Program-made: the position numbers and the translations under genes
Part shown: piece by piece, positions 7,873-16,143 of the stretch
Numbering within the stretch: position 1 is the stretch's first letter
How the letters are laid out: each line of letters begins with the position of its first letter
Source of the DNA: Chitinophagaceae bacterium
Lineage (GTDB): Bacteria; Bacteroidota; Bacteroidia; Chitinophagales; Chitinophagaceae
Direction: 5' to 3'
DNA: 23,650 nucleotides
Assembly: GCA_017853235.1 (NCBI GenBank)
Contig: JAFMJX010000005.1
Location: 1 to 23,650 of the forward strand
Notes under the pieces: generated by a model
Databases searched by the model: none
The model's input: only the letters and a program-made list of their open reading frames with translations
Told to the model about the DNA's origin: nothing

Positions 7873-8793
7873 ATGGAACGACGTAATTTTTTAAAACAAA
7901 ATATGTTGGCCACAGGTGCCTTGTTGTCTACATCAGCTACTTGGGCGTCCTCCTTTGAAAAAAATACAATTCAAGAAAATACTCCTTTTAAATGTCATTA
8001 TGCCATTCATGATGGAATGTTCTCGCAATTAGCCGGCCCTGACTTTATAGAACAAATCAAATTCGCGCATAGCATGGGCTTTAGAGCGATAGAAGATAAT
8101 GGAATGATGGATCGCACACCAGCCATGCAACAAAAAATTGGGGATACTATAGCTGCTTTAGGTATGCGCATGGGCGTTTTTGTAATTAGTTTTGATCATT
8201 GGCCTTTGCAAGTATCATTAACAAATGGCAAAAAAGAATGGCGTGATAAATTTGTACAATATTGTAAAGACGCAGTGGAAGTGGCAAAGAGATGCAATGC
8301 AAAATGGATGACCGTTGTGCCTGGTAATTATGAACGTAGTTTACCTATCGATATTCAAACAGGCAATGTTATTGAAGCTTTACGACCTGGGGTGGAAATT
8401 TTAGAAAAAAATAATTTAGTAATGGTGCTAGAACCTTTGAGTGATACGCCTGAATTATTTTTAAGACATTCAGATCAAACCTATGCTATTTGTAAAGCTA
8501 TGAATAGTCCTGCTTGCAAAATATTATTTGACATGTATCATATGCAACGTAATGAAGGGAATATCATTCATAACATCAATAAATGTTGGAATGAAATTGG
8601 ATATTTTCAAATTGGAGATAATCCTGGCCGAAACGAACCTGGTACTGGTGAAATGAATTATAAAAATATTTTTAAACATATTCATGACAAAGGCTATCAA
8701 GGTATTTATGGAATGGAACATGGTATTGCAGGTAAAGGAAAAGAAGGAGAACTTGCTTTAATTCAAGCCTATCGAAACGCCGATTCATTTTAA
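7873..8793 (+). CDS. Tat-exported hydroxypyruvate isomerase-like TIM-barrel sugar isomerase/epimerase
   Basis: A 306-residue protein with a twin-arginine leader MERRNFLKQ followed by a hydrophobic segment (11-26), then an AP-endonuclease-2-type TIM barrel (about 40-300). The metal ligands typical of this fold are visible: E187 in LEPLS, D220 and H223 in ILFDMYHMQ (217-225), and E282 in YGMEHG (279-284). FQIGDNPGRNEPGTGEMNY (245-263) is the signature of the Hyi (hydroxypyruvate isomerase) branch, distinguishing it from IolE or xylose isomerase. Genuine Hyi is cytoplasmic, whereas this one should leave the cytoplasm, so the real substrate is probably a free ketose, keto-sugar or similar compound. 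It precedes the alpha-L-fucosidase by 52 bases on the same strand and is divergent from the Gfo/Idh operon. A joint role with these is plausible but not shown. Confidence 0.87.
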   Translation: MERRNFLKQNMLATGALLSTSATWASSFEKNTIQENTPFKCHYAIHDGMFSQLAGPDFIEQIKFAHSMGFRAIEDNGMMDRTPAMQQKIGDTIAALGMRMGVFVISFDHWPLQVSLTNGKKEWRDKFVQYCKDAVEVAKRCNAKWMTVVPGNYERSLPIDIQTGNVIEALRPGVEILEKNNLVMVLEPLSDTPELFLRHSDQTYAICKAMNSPACKILFDMYHMQRNEGNIIHNINKCWNEIGYFQIGDNPGRNEPGTGEMNYKNIFKHIHDKGYQGIYGMEHGIAGKGKEGELALIQAYRNADSF

Positions 8794-8845
8794 CAGCATG
8801 AACATTATTTTTTAATTATCTACTATTTATTATAAAAACATCCTC

Positions 8846-10294
8846 ATGAAAAAAATCGTTTTGGTATGTTGCCTCTTTACTATTGGATTTTCGTCTACTG
8901 CACAAAAGTTTGACGCTAATTGGAATTCCTTGAATCAACGAAAGATGCCTACTTGGTTTAACCAAGATAAGTTTGGAATTTTTATTCATTGGGGTGTGTA
9001 TTCTGTACCAGCTTATGCACCCGTAATGCCAAATAGTGGATATAGTTATGCTGAATGGTATTGGTATCGTTTATTTGAAAAGCAAAAAGATTTTATCGCA
9101 TTTCACAATAAAAATTATGGGAGCAGTTTTGCATATCCGCAATTTGAACCTATGTTCAAAGCAGAAATGTATGATCCCAATCAATGGGCTGATATTTTTA
9201 AAAGATCGGGCGCAAAATATGTCGTGTTAACATCAAAACATCATGAAGGTTATGCGTTATGGAACAGTGCAGAAGCAGATAAAACTTGGGGAAGACCATG
9301 GAATTCTGTGACCGGTACCCCTAAGCGTGATTTATTAGGTGATTTGACCAATTCGGTTCGCAATGCAGGTTTAAAAATGGGTGTGTATTATTCTTTATAT
9401 GAATGGTTCAATCCAATGTGGAAATATGATAAGAAAAGATATGTCAGCGAACATATGACCCCTCAGTTTAAAGATTTAGTAACTAAGTACAAACCTTCCA
9501 TCATATTTTCTGATGGAGAATGGGATTTACCAGACAGTGCTTGGAAGAGTCCTGAATTATTAGCTTGGTTATTTAATGAATCTCCTGTGAAGGATGAAGT
9601 GGTTGTTGATGATCGTTGGGGAAATAACACACGTCAACAAAATCATGGGGCAATGTATACTACCTCTGAATATGGGAGTGGCATGGATGCGAGCATCATT
9701 TGGGAAGAAAGTCAAGGGATAGGCCACTCTTATGGGTACAACCGTAATGAACAATTAGATGATTATAAAACCAGTCATGATTTAATTTTAATGTTGAGCG
9801 ATATTGTTTCTCGTGGGGGTAATTTTTTATTAGACATTGGTCCTGATGCTGATGGAAATATTCCAGTTATTTTACAACAACGATTACTTGATATTGGAGA
9901 TTGGTTAAAAATAAATGGGGAAGCTATTTATGGTACTGTTGCAAAAAAGCAGCCAGCACAATGGAGTGAAGGTTATAAAGTTCCCAAGTCTGATAAAAGT
10001 TTTATGGCAGATTATAAAGTTTCCAGATTAGTAGTACCTAAAAAAGACACTTCTTATATTGAATCCTTTTTCACGAAAAAAGGAAATAACACTTATTGTA
10101 TCATTCCTTCATATCGAAAGTCAATTACTATAAATGATATTCATTTAGCAAAAAATAGTAAAGCAGAAATTTTAGGTTCTAGCGTTCATTGCGCTTGGAA
10201 ACAAAAAGGCAATCAAGTAACCATCGATCTGTCTAATTTAAAACCAGGTGATATTTCAGGGAGTGGCATATTTGTGATTAAATTGACCGAATAG
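8846..10294 (+). CDS. secreted GH29 alpha-L-fucosidase
   Basis: A 482-residue glycoside hydrolase with a signal peptide (cleavage after AQ at 19-20). The GH29 catalytic barrel shows KFGIFIHWGVYSVPAYAP (42-59), KYVVLTSKHHEGYALW (124-139) and SIIFSDGEWD (218-227), with D223 in the place of the retaining nucleophile. WEESQGIGHSYGYN (286-299) is a conserved family segment containing candidate acid/base glutamates E287 and E288. Residues about 385-482 form the C-terminal beta-sandwich. The order and spacing fit the broad-specificity GH29-A subfamily better than the linkage-specific group, but this is by eye. It removes terminal alpha-L-fucose from glycans in the periplasm or outside the cell. It follows the Hyi-like gene and converges on the TonB receptor gene, with 29 bases between stops. 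No fucose isomerase or kinase is in the window. Confidence 0.92.
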   Translation: MKKIVLVCCLFTIGFSSTAQKFDANWNSLNQRKMPTWFNQDKFGIFIHWGVYSVPAYAPVMPNSGYSYAEWYWYRLFEKQKDFIAFHNKNYGSSFAYPQFEPMFKAEMYDPNQWADIFKRSGAKYVVLTSKHHEGYALWNSAEADKTWGRPWNSVTGTPKRDLLGDLTNSVRNAGLKMGVYYSLYEWFNPMWKYDKKRYVSEHMTPQFKDLVTKYKPSIIFSDGEWDLPDSAWKSPELLAWLFNESPVKDEVVVDDRWGNNTRQQNHGAMYTTSEYGSGMDASIIWEESQGIGHSYGYNRNEQLDDYKTSHDLILMLSDIVSRGGNFLLDIGPDADGNIPVILQQRLLDIGDWLKINGEAIYGTVAKKQPAQWSEGYKVPKSDKSFMADYKVSRLVVPKKDTSYIESFFTKKGNNTYCIIPSYRKSITINDIHLAKNSKAEILGSSVHCAWKQKGNQVTIDLSNLKPGDISGSGIFVIKLTE

Positions 10295-10323
10295 TTTATT
10301 ACAAATAAAGATTCAGAATATTA

Positions 10324-12642
10324 CTAAAATTCACATCTTATAAAAAGGATGGGGATGCGAGGCAGTGCATAACTATCATTAATACGCTTATTAGCGACAT
10401 CATAGGTTTGATTAATTAAATTTTTTCGATCAGTGACGTTTTGAATATCAGCGCCATAACTCCATGTGCTTTTATTTTTATTTTTCTTATAACTAACAGA
10501 AAGATCGGTACGCCAATAATCGGGATATTGGGCTTCATAAAATTGAGTATAATCTAAAACCGCGATAGCTTTTTTTATGGATTCACTTAATATAATAGGG
10601 GTATATCGATTTCCCCCTCTTAGCATATAGCGAACATTTACCGAAATGGCATTATTCTTTTTTAATTTAAATTCTTTTCCTATTAATATATTCCCAGCGT
10701 ATTTATTATTATAAATGGTATTGTGCCAAACCATATTTTTGTTTTGATATTTAGAGTCAAATAAAGAAGCAGTTATTAAGTAATAAAAGTTTTTAGAATA
10801 AAATTTTTCAATGGTTAATTCAATGCCTTTATTTTTTCCAAATCCCACATTTTGTAAAACACTGGTGGGAATACCTCCACTGGTATTAAGTAAGGAGTAG
10901 GTTCCATTGAATGCACTGTCAATAGGCACTTTGCTTAAATCTTGTATATAAGCTTCTACTTTAATTTTAGTTTTCTCATTCACTTTTTGTTCGTAAGATG
11001 CCACATAATGTATGGCTGTTCCGGGTTGTATATTTTTATTAGGTTGCGTATAACTTCCATCTGCTGCATACCTTTTAAATAAGTAGACGGATACGGGCTC
11101 CAATCTGCTATGTATTCCTAGTCCTGCCGAAAAAACACCACCACTATTATTTTCTAAATGTATTGCCCAACGTGGTTCGGTGGCAGTCGCATTATTTAAT
11201 ACAAATTGATATTGATGTACTCCAAGTGTTGTTTTTATTTTAGAACTTATTTTTCCTAAAATTTGTGCATATTCTTGTATGTACGAAGTGCCACCATCAT
11301 CGTTTAAAAAATTAAATAAAACGTTTTTACTATTTAAACGGTTGTCTTTTAATTTATAAGAAAGCAAACTACTTACTATACCTCCTTCAAAAGTTAATCT
11401 TGGATTCAATTTATAGGTAAATTGAGATGAAAATCTTAAAGAAGGATAAGTATACACAACTTGTTTTGTCACCAATCCATTTAATCCTGCAAAAACATTT
11501 TGAGAAGTGTTTTCTTGTGATTGTGTGCTTAATGATAAAATATTTTTCCAGTAAAATTTATCAAATGAAATTTTATGACTCATACCAATCACTGCTAAAT
11601 TACCTATATCTGTATTTTTTTGAGTCGTTGTAGTTTCATAAGTATCATCATTTCCCATCAATCCCCAAATTGAAAATCGACCACTATTTTTGGTAGGTAA
11701 TTCAATGGTGAAATTCACATCTTTGAAATTGGGATGATAATTGGTCGTATTTAAATTAATAATGTTAGCATTCAGTAATACGGATAAAGTTGAATACCTC
11801 CCTGCAACGCGGTAAGATGCGCCTTCTTTATTAAGAGGTCCTTCTATTCCAAAATCCAAACCTACCAAACTAATTTGTCCTGTAAATTCAGTTTTTTGAT
11901 TATTTCCTCGTCTAAAATTTAAATCAAAAACACCGGACATGCCATTTCCATAATTCGCAGGGAAAGCACTAGTCATAAAATCGGAGCTTGCTAAGCTATA
12001 AGCATTAATCATGGAAACGATACCGCTGGTAGATCCTTGCCCATCCGCAAAGTGATTAGGATTAGGAATTTCAACACCTTCTAAGCGCCATAATAAACCT
12101 CTGGGTGAATTACCTCTAATTACAATTTCATTATTATCATCGGATCCTGAATTAGTTACACCTGCAAAAGCCAAAGCCATTCTAGCAGGATCTTGAAAAC
12201 CTCCTGCATATCGCACTGCTTCTTGTGGTCCAAACTGACGGGTGCTCACCAATGAAAAAGGATTGTTGACTTGATCTTTATTTTTAATACTATTAATAAC
12301 GACTTCTTTTAAAGTGGTAATACTTTCTTCCATTTCAATTTCTAACACTACTTCTTTTCCGCTATTTAATTCCACGCCAGTCATTTGTGTATTTTGGAAA
12401 CCAACTTTCAAAAAAATAAGATCATATTTTCCAATAGGTAATTTTTTAAAACTAAAATTACCATTGCTATCAGTGATGCTTGCTAAATTGGATTCTTTGA
12501 TTATTACAGAGACGTCAGTAAGTGGTTTTTTGGTTTGATGGTCTACTAAAGTTCCACGCAATTGTTGGGTAATAGTTTGCGCATGAGCAAATGGGTATTC
12601 ACTCAAAAAAAATAACACTACAAATACTATTTTTTTTATCAT
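10324..12642 (-). CDS. TonB-dependent outer-membrane receptor with carboxypeptidase-regulatory-like N-terminal domain
   Basis: A 772-residue protein with a signal peptide (hydrophobic 5-20, AQ 21-22). Next comes a CarboxypepD-regulatory-like domain (about 26-105), beginning LRGTLVDHQTKKPL and containing ITDSNGNFSFKKLP. A TonB-box-like LKEVVI (111-116) precedes the plug (about 125-250) with IVIRGNSPRG (173-182) and LEGVEIPNPNHF (187-198). The rest is an alternating beta-barrel, ending in a terminal phenylalanine as expected for outer-membrane insertion. It is shorter than typical SusC proteins, and no SusD-like lipoprotein is adjacent, so it is not a classical polysaccharide-utilisation pair. 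Its start codon overlaps the stop of the AlkB gene as ATGA, implying translational coupling. A hydrophobic ligand or siderophore is possible; the ligand cannot be determined. Confidence 0.9.
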   Translation of the reverse strand: MIKKIVFVVLFFLSEYPFAHAQTITQQLRGTLVDHQTKKPLTDVSVIIKESNLASITDSNGNFSFKKLPIGKYDLIFLKVGFQNTQMTGVELNSGKEVVLEIEMEESITTLKEVVINSIKNKDQVNNPFSLVSTRQFGPQEAVRYAGGFQDPARMALAFAGVTNSGSDDNNEIVIRGNSPRGLLWRLEGVEIPNPNHFADGQGSTSGIVSMINAYSLASSDFMTSAFPANYGNGMSGVFDLNFRRGNNQKTEFTGQISLVGLDFGIEGPLNKEGASYRVAGRYSTLSVLLNANIINLNTTNYHPNFKDVNFTIELPTKNSGRFSIWGLMGNDDTYETTTTQKNTDIGNLAVIGMSHKISFDKFYWKNILSLSTQSQENTSQNVFAGLNGLVTKQVVYTYPSLRFSSQFTYKLNPRLTFEGGIVSSLLSYKLKDNRLNSKNVLFNFLNDDGGTSYIQEYAQILGKISSKIKTTLGVHQYQFVLNNATATEPRWAIHLENNSGGVFSAGLGIHSRLEPVSVYLFKRYAADGSYTQPNKNIQPGTAIHYVASYEQKVNEKTKIKVEAYIQDLSKVPIDSAFNGTYSLLNTSGGIPTSVLQNVGFGKNKGIELTIEKFYSKNFYYLITASLFDSKYQNKNMVWHNTIYNNKYAGNILIGKEFKLKKNNAISVNVRYMLRGGNRYTPIILSESIKKAIAVLDYTQFYEAQYPDYWRTDLSVSYKKNKNKSTWSYGADIQNVTDRKNLINQTYDVANKRINDSYALPRIPILFIRCEF

Positions 12643-13697
12643 GATTCCTTTATTCCGTACTTTTTCATTTGACGATGCATGGTTTTAAACCACAATGGAG
12701 GAAATAAAGAAAGTAAAATCATTCCTGGATAACCTGTTGGCATTTGTGGGGCATGATCAAAATGTCGGAGTATTTGATATTTTCTAGAAGCTAAATAATG
12801 ATGATCACTATGTCTGCTTAATTCAAACAACATGAGCCTGCCAATGATGTGATTGCTGTTCCAGCTATGATGTGGTTGTACTCTTTCATAATGGTCCTCG
12901 TTACTAGCATTTCGGGTTAAACCGTAATGCTCAATATAATTAACAGTTTCTAATAATAAGCCCCCCATTAATGCCGCTAATAAAAAACAGCTACATACCA
13001 ATCCACCAAAAAATAGGTAAATACATATTACAAGGAGGAGCTGTACGATTTGAAAAATCAACATTTCATTTTGTACAGAAAACCAGCTTACATTTTTCTT
13101 TATTAATTCCTCTTTTGTAATCTTCCAAGCGCTTAGGTAAGTTCCAATTAATGTTTGTGGCCAAAAAGCGTAGACAGATTGTTTATATTTAGCAGTACTT
13201 GGATCCTGAGGAGTTGCAACGTGTTTATGGTGCCCCTTATTATGCTCAATAAAAAAATGCATATACAAACTAGTCAGTAAAAGTGTTTTAGCCAAAAATT
13301 GCTCCCATTGATTCACTCGATGTCCTAATTCGTGTGCTACATTAATTCCAAAAGTGCCACATAATAAACCCATACCTGCTATGCGACCAGCCATATCCAA
13401 AAAGGATAAATTGGGTTGTTTCATAGCATTTAAGAAAACCCATAATGAAAAATATTGAAATAGGACTGCTGCATATAAAATCAAATCATATAGTACATTT
13501 TTTTTTGCGATAGATTCTTCTAAAGTTTCCATGTTTCGACTATCCGCTTTAATAAAAAGCTCCACGATGGGAATCACAAAAAATACATATAAAATGGGAT
13601 ACCAGCAAGCCCATCCTGTTTCATGAAAAGCGATATACGCTAAAAAGTATAACACGAAAGGAGTTAGGTATTTAAAGGCTCGTATAGCTTGTATCAT
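12639..13697 (-). CDS. alkB: AlkB-type membrane non-haem di-iron monooxygenase (alkane 1-monooxygenase family)
   Basis: A 352-residue membrane protein with about six predicted helices (roughly 10-28, 33-50, 70-90, 105-120, 212-230, 233-250). It carries the complete AlkB histidine set: HELGH (122-126), EHNKGHHKH (151-159), the diagnostic NYIEHYGL (253-260), HHSWN (276-280) and LSRHSDHH (293-300). NYIEHYGL and DPSTA (165-169) separate it from fatty-acid desaturases and xylene monooxygenase. AlkB hydroxylates terminal carbons of medium-chain alkanes using O2 and electrons from rubredoxin and rubredoxin reductase. It is somewhat shorter than the roughly 400-residue proteobacterial enzymes. No rubredoxin is fused or encoded nearby. 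The stop overlaps the TonB-receptor start by four bases, and the gene is divergent from the M20D gene. Substrates other than alkanes, such as fatty acids or other aliphatic chains, are possible. Confidence 0.9.
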   Translation of the reverse strand: MIQAIRAFKYLTPFVLYFLAYIAFHETGWACWYPILYVFFVIPIVELFIKADSRNMETLEESIAKKNVLYDLILYAAVLFQYFSLWVFLNAMKQPNLSFLDMAGRIAGMGLLCGTFGINVAHELGHRVNQWEQFLAKTLLLTSLYMHFFIEHNKGHHKHVATPQDPSTAKYKQSVYAFWPQTLIGTYLSAWKITKEELIKKNVSWFSVQNEMLIFQIVQLLLVICIYLFFGGLVCSCFLLAALMGGLLLETVNYIEHYGLTRNASNEDHYERVQPHHSWNSNHIIGRLMLFELSRHSDHHYLASRKYQILRHFDHAPQMPTGYPGMILLSLFPPLWFKTMHRQMKKYGIKES

Positions 13698-13719
13698 AGT
13701 ATCAAATTAGAAAAAAATA

Positions 13720-13751
13720 TTGGGATACCTGTGATTTAGTATGTAATTTTC
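13720..13751 (+). promoter_or_regulatory. possible promoter of the M20D gene
   Basis: TTG (13720-13722) is followed after 21 bases by TAATTTTC (13744-13751), matching five of six fixed positions of the Bacteroidota -7 box TAnnTTTG. It lies in the 69-base divergent gap between AlkB and M20D. The leader before the ATG at 13767 would be very short. Confidence 0.27.
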
Positions 13752-13766
13752 TAAAAAATTTACCTC

Positions 13767-15053
13767 ATGAAAAAAGTAACCATCCTTGTTTTGAGTTTAC
13801 TATCATTTGCAACTTATGCACAGGAACTTCCAAAAAATTTTCCAACATTACTATCTGAGATAGAACCTAAACTTATTGGTTGGAGACAACATTTTCATGA
13901 ATTTCCAGAATTATCTAATAGAGAATTTAATACTGGTAAATTTATTGCTGATTATTTAAAAAGTATTGGTTTAGAAGTAAAATATCCAATTGCAAAAACG
14001 GGCGTAGTAGCAATTTTAAAAGGAGGAAAACCGGGACCTGTCATAGGTTTAAGGGCTGATATTGATGCCTTACCCATTGTGGAACGTGTATCCATTCCTT
14101 TTGCATCTAAAGTGAAGAGTGAATATAATGGACAGCAAGTGGGTGTGATGCATGCTTGCGGTCATGATGCACATACTGCTATTTTAATGGCAACTGCCAC
14201 AACTTTGCAGAAAATGCAAAAAGAAGTCCCAGGTACCATAGTATTTTTGTTTCAACCAGCTGAAGAAGGTTCGCCAAATAATGAAGAAGGAGGTGCTCCA
14301 TTAATGATCAAAGAAGGCGCTATGGACAATCCCAAATTAGACATGGTTTATGGTTTACATATGGCTGCTTCTATGCCAGCAGGAATGATGGCATACAAGT
14401 CAGGTGCGGCACAAGCTTCATCAGATGTTTTTAAAATCGTGGTACACGGAAAAGGCAGTCATGGTGCCATGCCTTGGGGAAGTATCGATCCCATTGTAGT
14501 TGCAGCACAAATTGTAGAAGGATTACAACACATAGTAAGTAGATCAGCTGATTTAACAAAAGCCCCTTTAGTAATTTCAGTGGGCTCATTGCATAGTGGG
14601 GTGCGAGCAAATATTATTCCTGAATCTGCTGAAATGGTAGGAACCATTCGTTCCTTAGATGCTACAATGCGTAAAGAGGTGCATGAAAAAATGAAACGAA
14701 CAGCCACATTGATTGCAGAAAGTGCCGGTGCAACTGCAGATGTGGAAATTATCACACAAACTTTAGTGAATTATAATGACCCTGCCTTAGCTAAAAAAAC
14801 GGTTCCTTCTTTAATTAAAGCTGCAGGTGTTGATCATGTTATAGAATCTAATTGGACCACTGCTGCTGAAGATTTTTCTTTTTATGGCGAAAAAGCACCC
14901 ACTTTCTTTTTCTCTTTAGGAGGTATGCAAAAAGGCAAAAAAGCAAATGAAGTGGGAGGACACCATACCCCTGATTTTTATTTAGAGGAGTCTGGTTTTA
15001 TTTTGGGTGTGAAAGCTTTCTGTAATATCGTATTTGATAATGCAAAAAAATAA
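13767..15053 (+). CDS. exported M20D metallo-amidohydrolase/peptidase
   Basis: A 428-residue enzyme with a signal peptide (KK then hydrophobic 5-15, cleavage after AQ at 18-19). It contains the full M20D binuclear metal set: MHACGHDAHT (128-137; C131 and H133), PAEEG (164-168; E166 and E167), GLH (196-198) and GGHHTPDF (397-404). The dimerisation (lid) domain carries HGKGSHGAMP (227-236). ADIDAL (97-102) and TAAEDFSF (365-372) are also typical of this group (hippurate hydrolase, N-acyl-amino-acid amidohydrolase, IAA-amino-acid hydrolase). It hydrolyses an amide bond of an N-acylated amino acid or small peptide. Most M20D enzymes are cytoplasmic, whereas Bacteroidota versions with signal peptides act in the periplasm. 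It is monocistronic as seen, divergent from AlkB, and converges on the serine hydrolase gene, with 7 bases between stops and no hairpin there. Confidence 0.9.
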   Translation: MKKVTILVLSLLSFATYAQELPKNFPTLLSEIEPKLIGWRQHFHEFPELSNREFNTGKFIADYLKSIGLEVKYPIAKTGVVAILKGGKPGPVIGLRADIDALPIVERVSIPFASKVKSEYNGQQVGVMHACGHDAHTAILMATATTLQKMQKEVPGTIVFLFQPAEEGSPNNEEGGAPLMIKEGAMDNPKLDMVYGLHMAASMPAGMMAYKSGAAQASSDVFKIVVHGKGSHGAMPWGSIDPIVVAAQIVEGLQHIVSRSADLTKAPLVISVGSLHSGVRANIIPESAEMVGTIRSLDATMRKEVHEKMKRTATLIAESAGATADVEIITQTLVNYNDPALAKKTVPSLIKAAGVDHVIESNWTTAAEDFSFYGEKAPTFFFSLGGMQKGKKANEVGGHHTPDFYLEESGFILGVKAFCNIVFDNAKK

Positions 15054-15060
15054 CTGATAA

Positions 15061-16143
15061 TTATTTTGATGCTTCTAAATATAAAGCAGCAATTTTAGAG
15101 GCTTCTTCTTTGGGATCTCCTTCGTTGCGATTGGTTAAAATGACCACCATTAATTTTTCATTGGGGTACACTAAAATACTATTTCTAAAACCTATGGAAC
15201 TACCATCATGGTAAGGATGTGTCATGTTTTTGTAGTCCTCGATATGCCATCCCATTCCATAATTTATTTTATTGCCATTATTCAAACTGGCTTTACTCCA
15301 AGCCGCATTTTGCATTTCAGAAGAAAGTAATTTATAATCCCATAATGCTTTGATCCATTTACTCAACTCTATGGTATTGGTATAAATACCTCCATCTCCT
15401 AATACAGCACTCGTAAGACTTTGATCTGTTTCATTCCAAGTGCCATTTTCATTGGAATGTCCGTAAGCTCGGTTAAGTACAGTAGACTTTCCTTGTTCAA
15501 ATGCAACGGAGGTAGTCATTTTTAGTGGCTTGAAAATGTTTTCTTTTAAGAAACTTGCAAAATCCTGACCACTTACTTTTTCTACAATTAAAGCTAAAAT
15601 GGCATATCCTGTATTACTATATTTATATTGCGTGCCAGGTTGGAAGTATAATGAATTAGTAGTGTACATTAACTGTAAGCAATTCGTATCATGCAAAGGA
15701 ACTGTTTGTTGAGGCGACATTAAATCCTCATAATCTCTTAATCCTGAAGTATGATTAAGTAAATGTTTTATTTTAATTCCTTTTCCATAAGCAGGGAAAG
15801 AACCAAAATATTTGTTCAGCGGATCTTCTAGTTTTAATCTCCCTCTTTGTGCTAATAATAAAATAGACATGGCCGTGAATTGTTTGGTCACCGAAGCCAA
15901 TCTAAAATTAGTAGTGGGCTCAATCGCTTCTTGCGTTTGAATATTACGAACCCCATATCCTTTTTGAAAAACAATTTTATCGTCCTTAAAAACAAGAACA
16001 CTTGCGCCAGGTTGATTGCTGCTTGCATATTTTGCGACTATATCGTCTATGCTTTTTTCGCGAGCAAGCATAGCGGGTGATTTGCAAGATGCAAATGCAA
16101 TCATAATAATTCCATAAATAAATAACCCAAACTTATTTTTCAT
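15061..16143 (-). CDS. beta-lactamase-fold serine hydrolase lipoprotein (S12 type)
   Basis: A 360-residue protein with a lipoprotein signal: basic residues, hydrophobic 6-17, then FASC with C20 as the lipidated residue. The class C beta-lactamase/D-alanyl-D-alanine-peptidase fold shows the SxxK motif SVTK (84-87), the tyrosine motif YSN (175-177) and HDG (312-314) in place of the third KTG box, as in many esterase or D-aminopeptidase members. LLNHTSGLRDYE (128-139) is a family marker. Likely activities are a D-peptidase, an esterase or an amide hydrolase at the cell envelope; beta-lactam resistance is not implied. Its first 11 bases overlap the end of the upstream propeller gene, so the two are probably translated from one message. 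Confidence 0.88.
   Translation of the reverse strand: MKNKFGLFIYGIIMIAFASCKSPAMLAREKSIDDIVAKYASSNQPGASVLVFKDDKIVFQKGYGVRNIQTQEAIEPTTNFRLASVTKQFTAMSILLLAQRGRLKLEDPLNKYFGSFPAYGKGIKIKHLLNHTSGLRDYEDLMSPQQTVPLHDTNCLQLMYTTNSLYFQPGTQYKYSNTGYAILALIVEKVSGQDFASFLKENIFKPLKMTTSVAFEQGKSTVLNRAYGHSNENGTWNETDQSLTSAVLGDGGIYTNTIELSKWIKALWDYKLLSSEMQNAAWSKASLNNGNKINYGMGWHIEDYKNMTHPYHDGSSIGFRNSILVYPNEKLMVVILTNRNEGDPKEEASKIAALYLEASK

Noticed and set aside
10295..10309. TTTATT-ACA-AATAAA inverted repeat between convergent fucosidase and TonB-receptor genes
   Set aside because: Six A/T pairs only, with no GC core and no T-tract; too weak to call a terminator in AT-rich DNA.
14459..14755. Open minus-strand frame of about 98 codons
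   Set aside because: It is antisense to the M20D gene, whose motifs are complete; a shadow of its codon use.
15061..16143. Beta-lactamase resistance gene
   Set aside because: It has SxxK and YSN but HDG rather than KTG, and a lipoprotein signal; this fits the broad S12 esterase/peptidase group, not a resistance enzyme.
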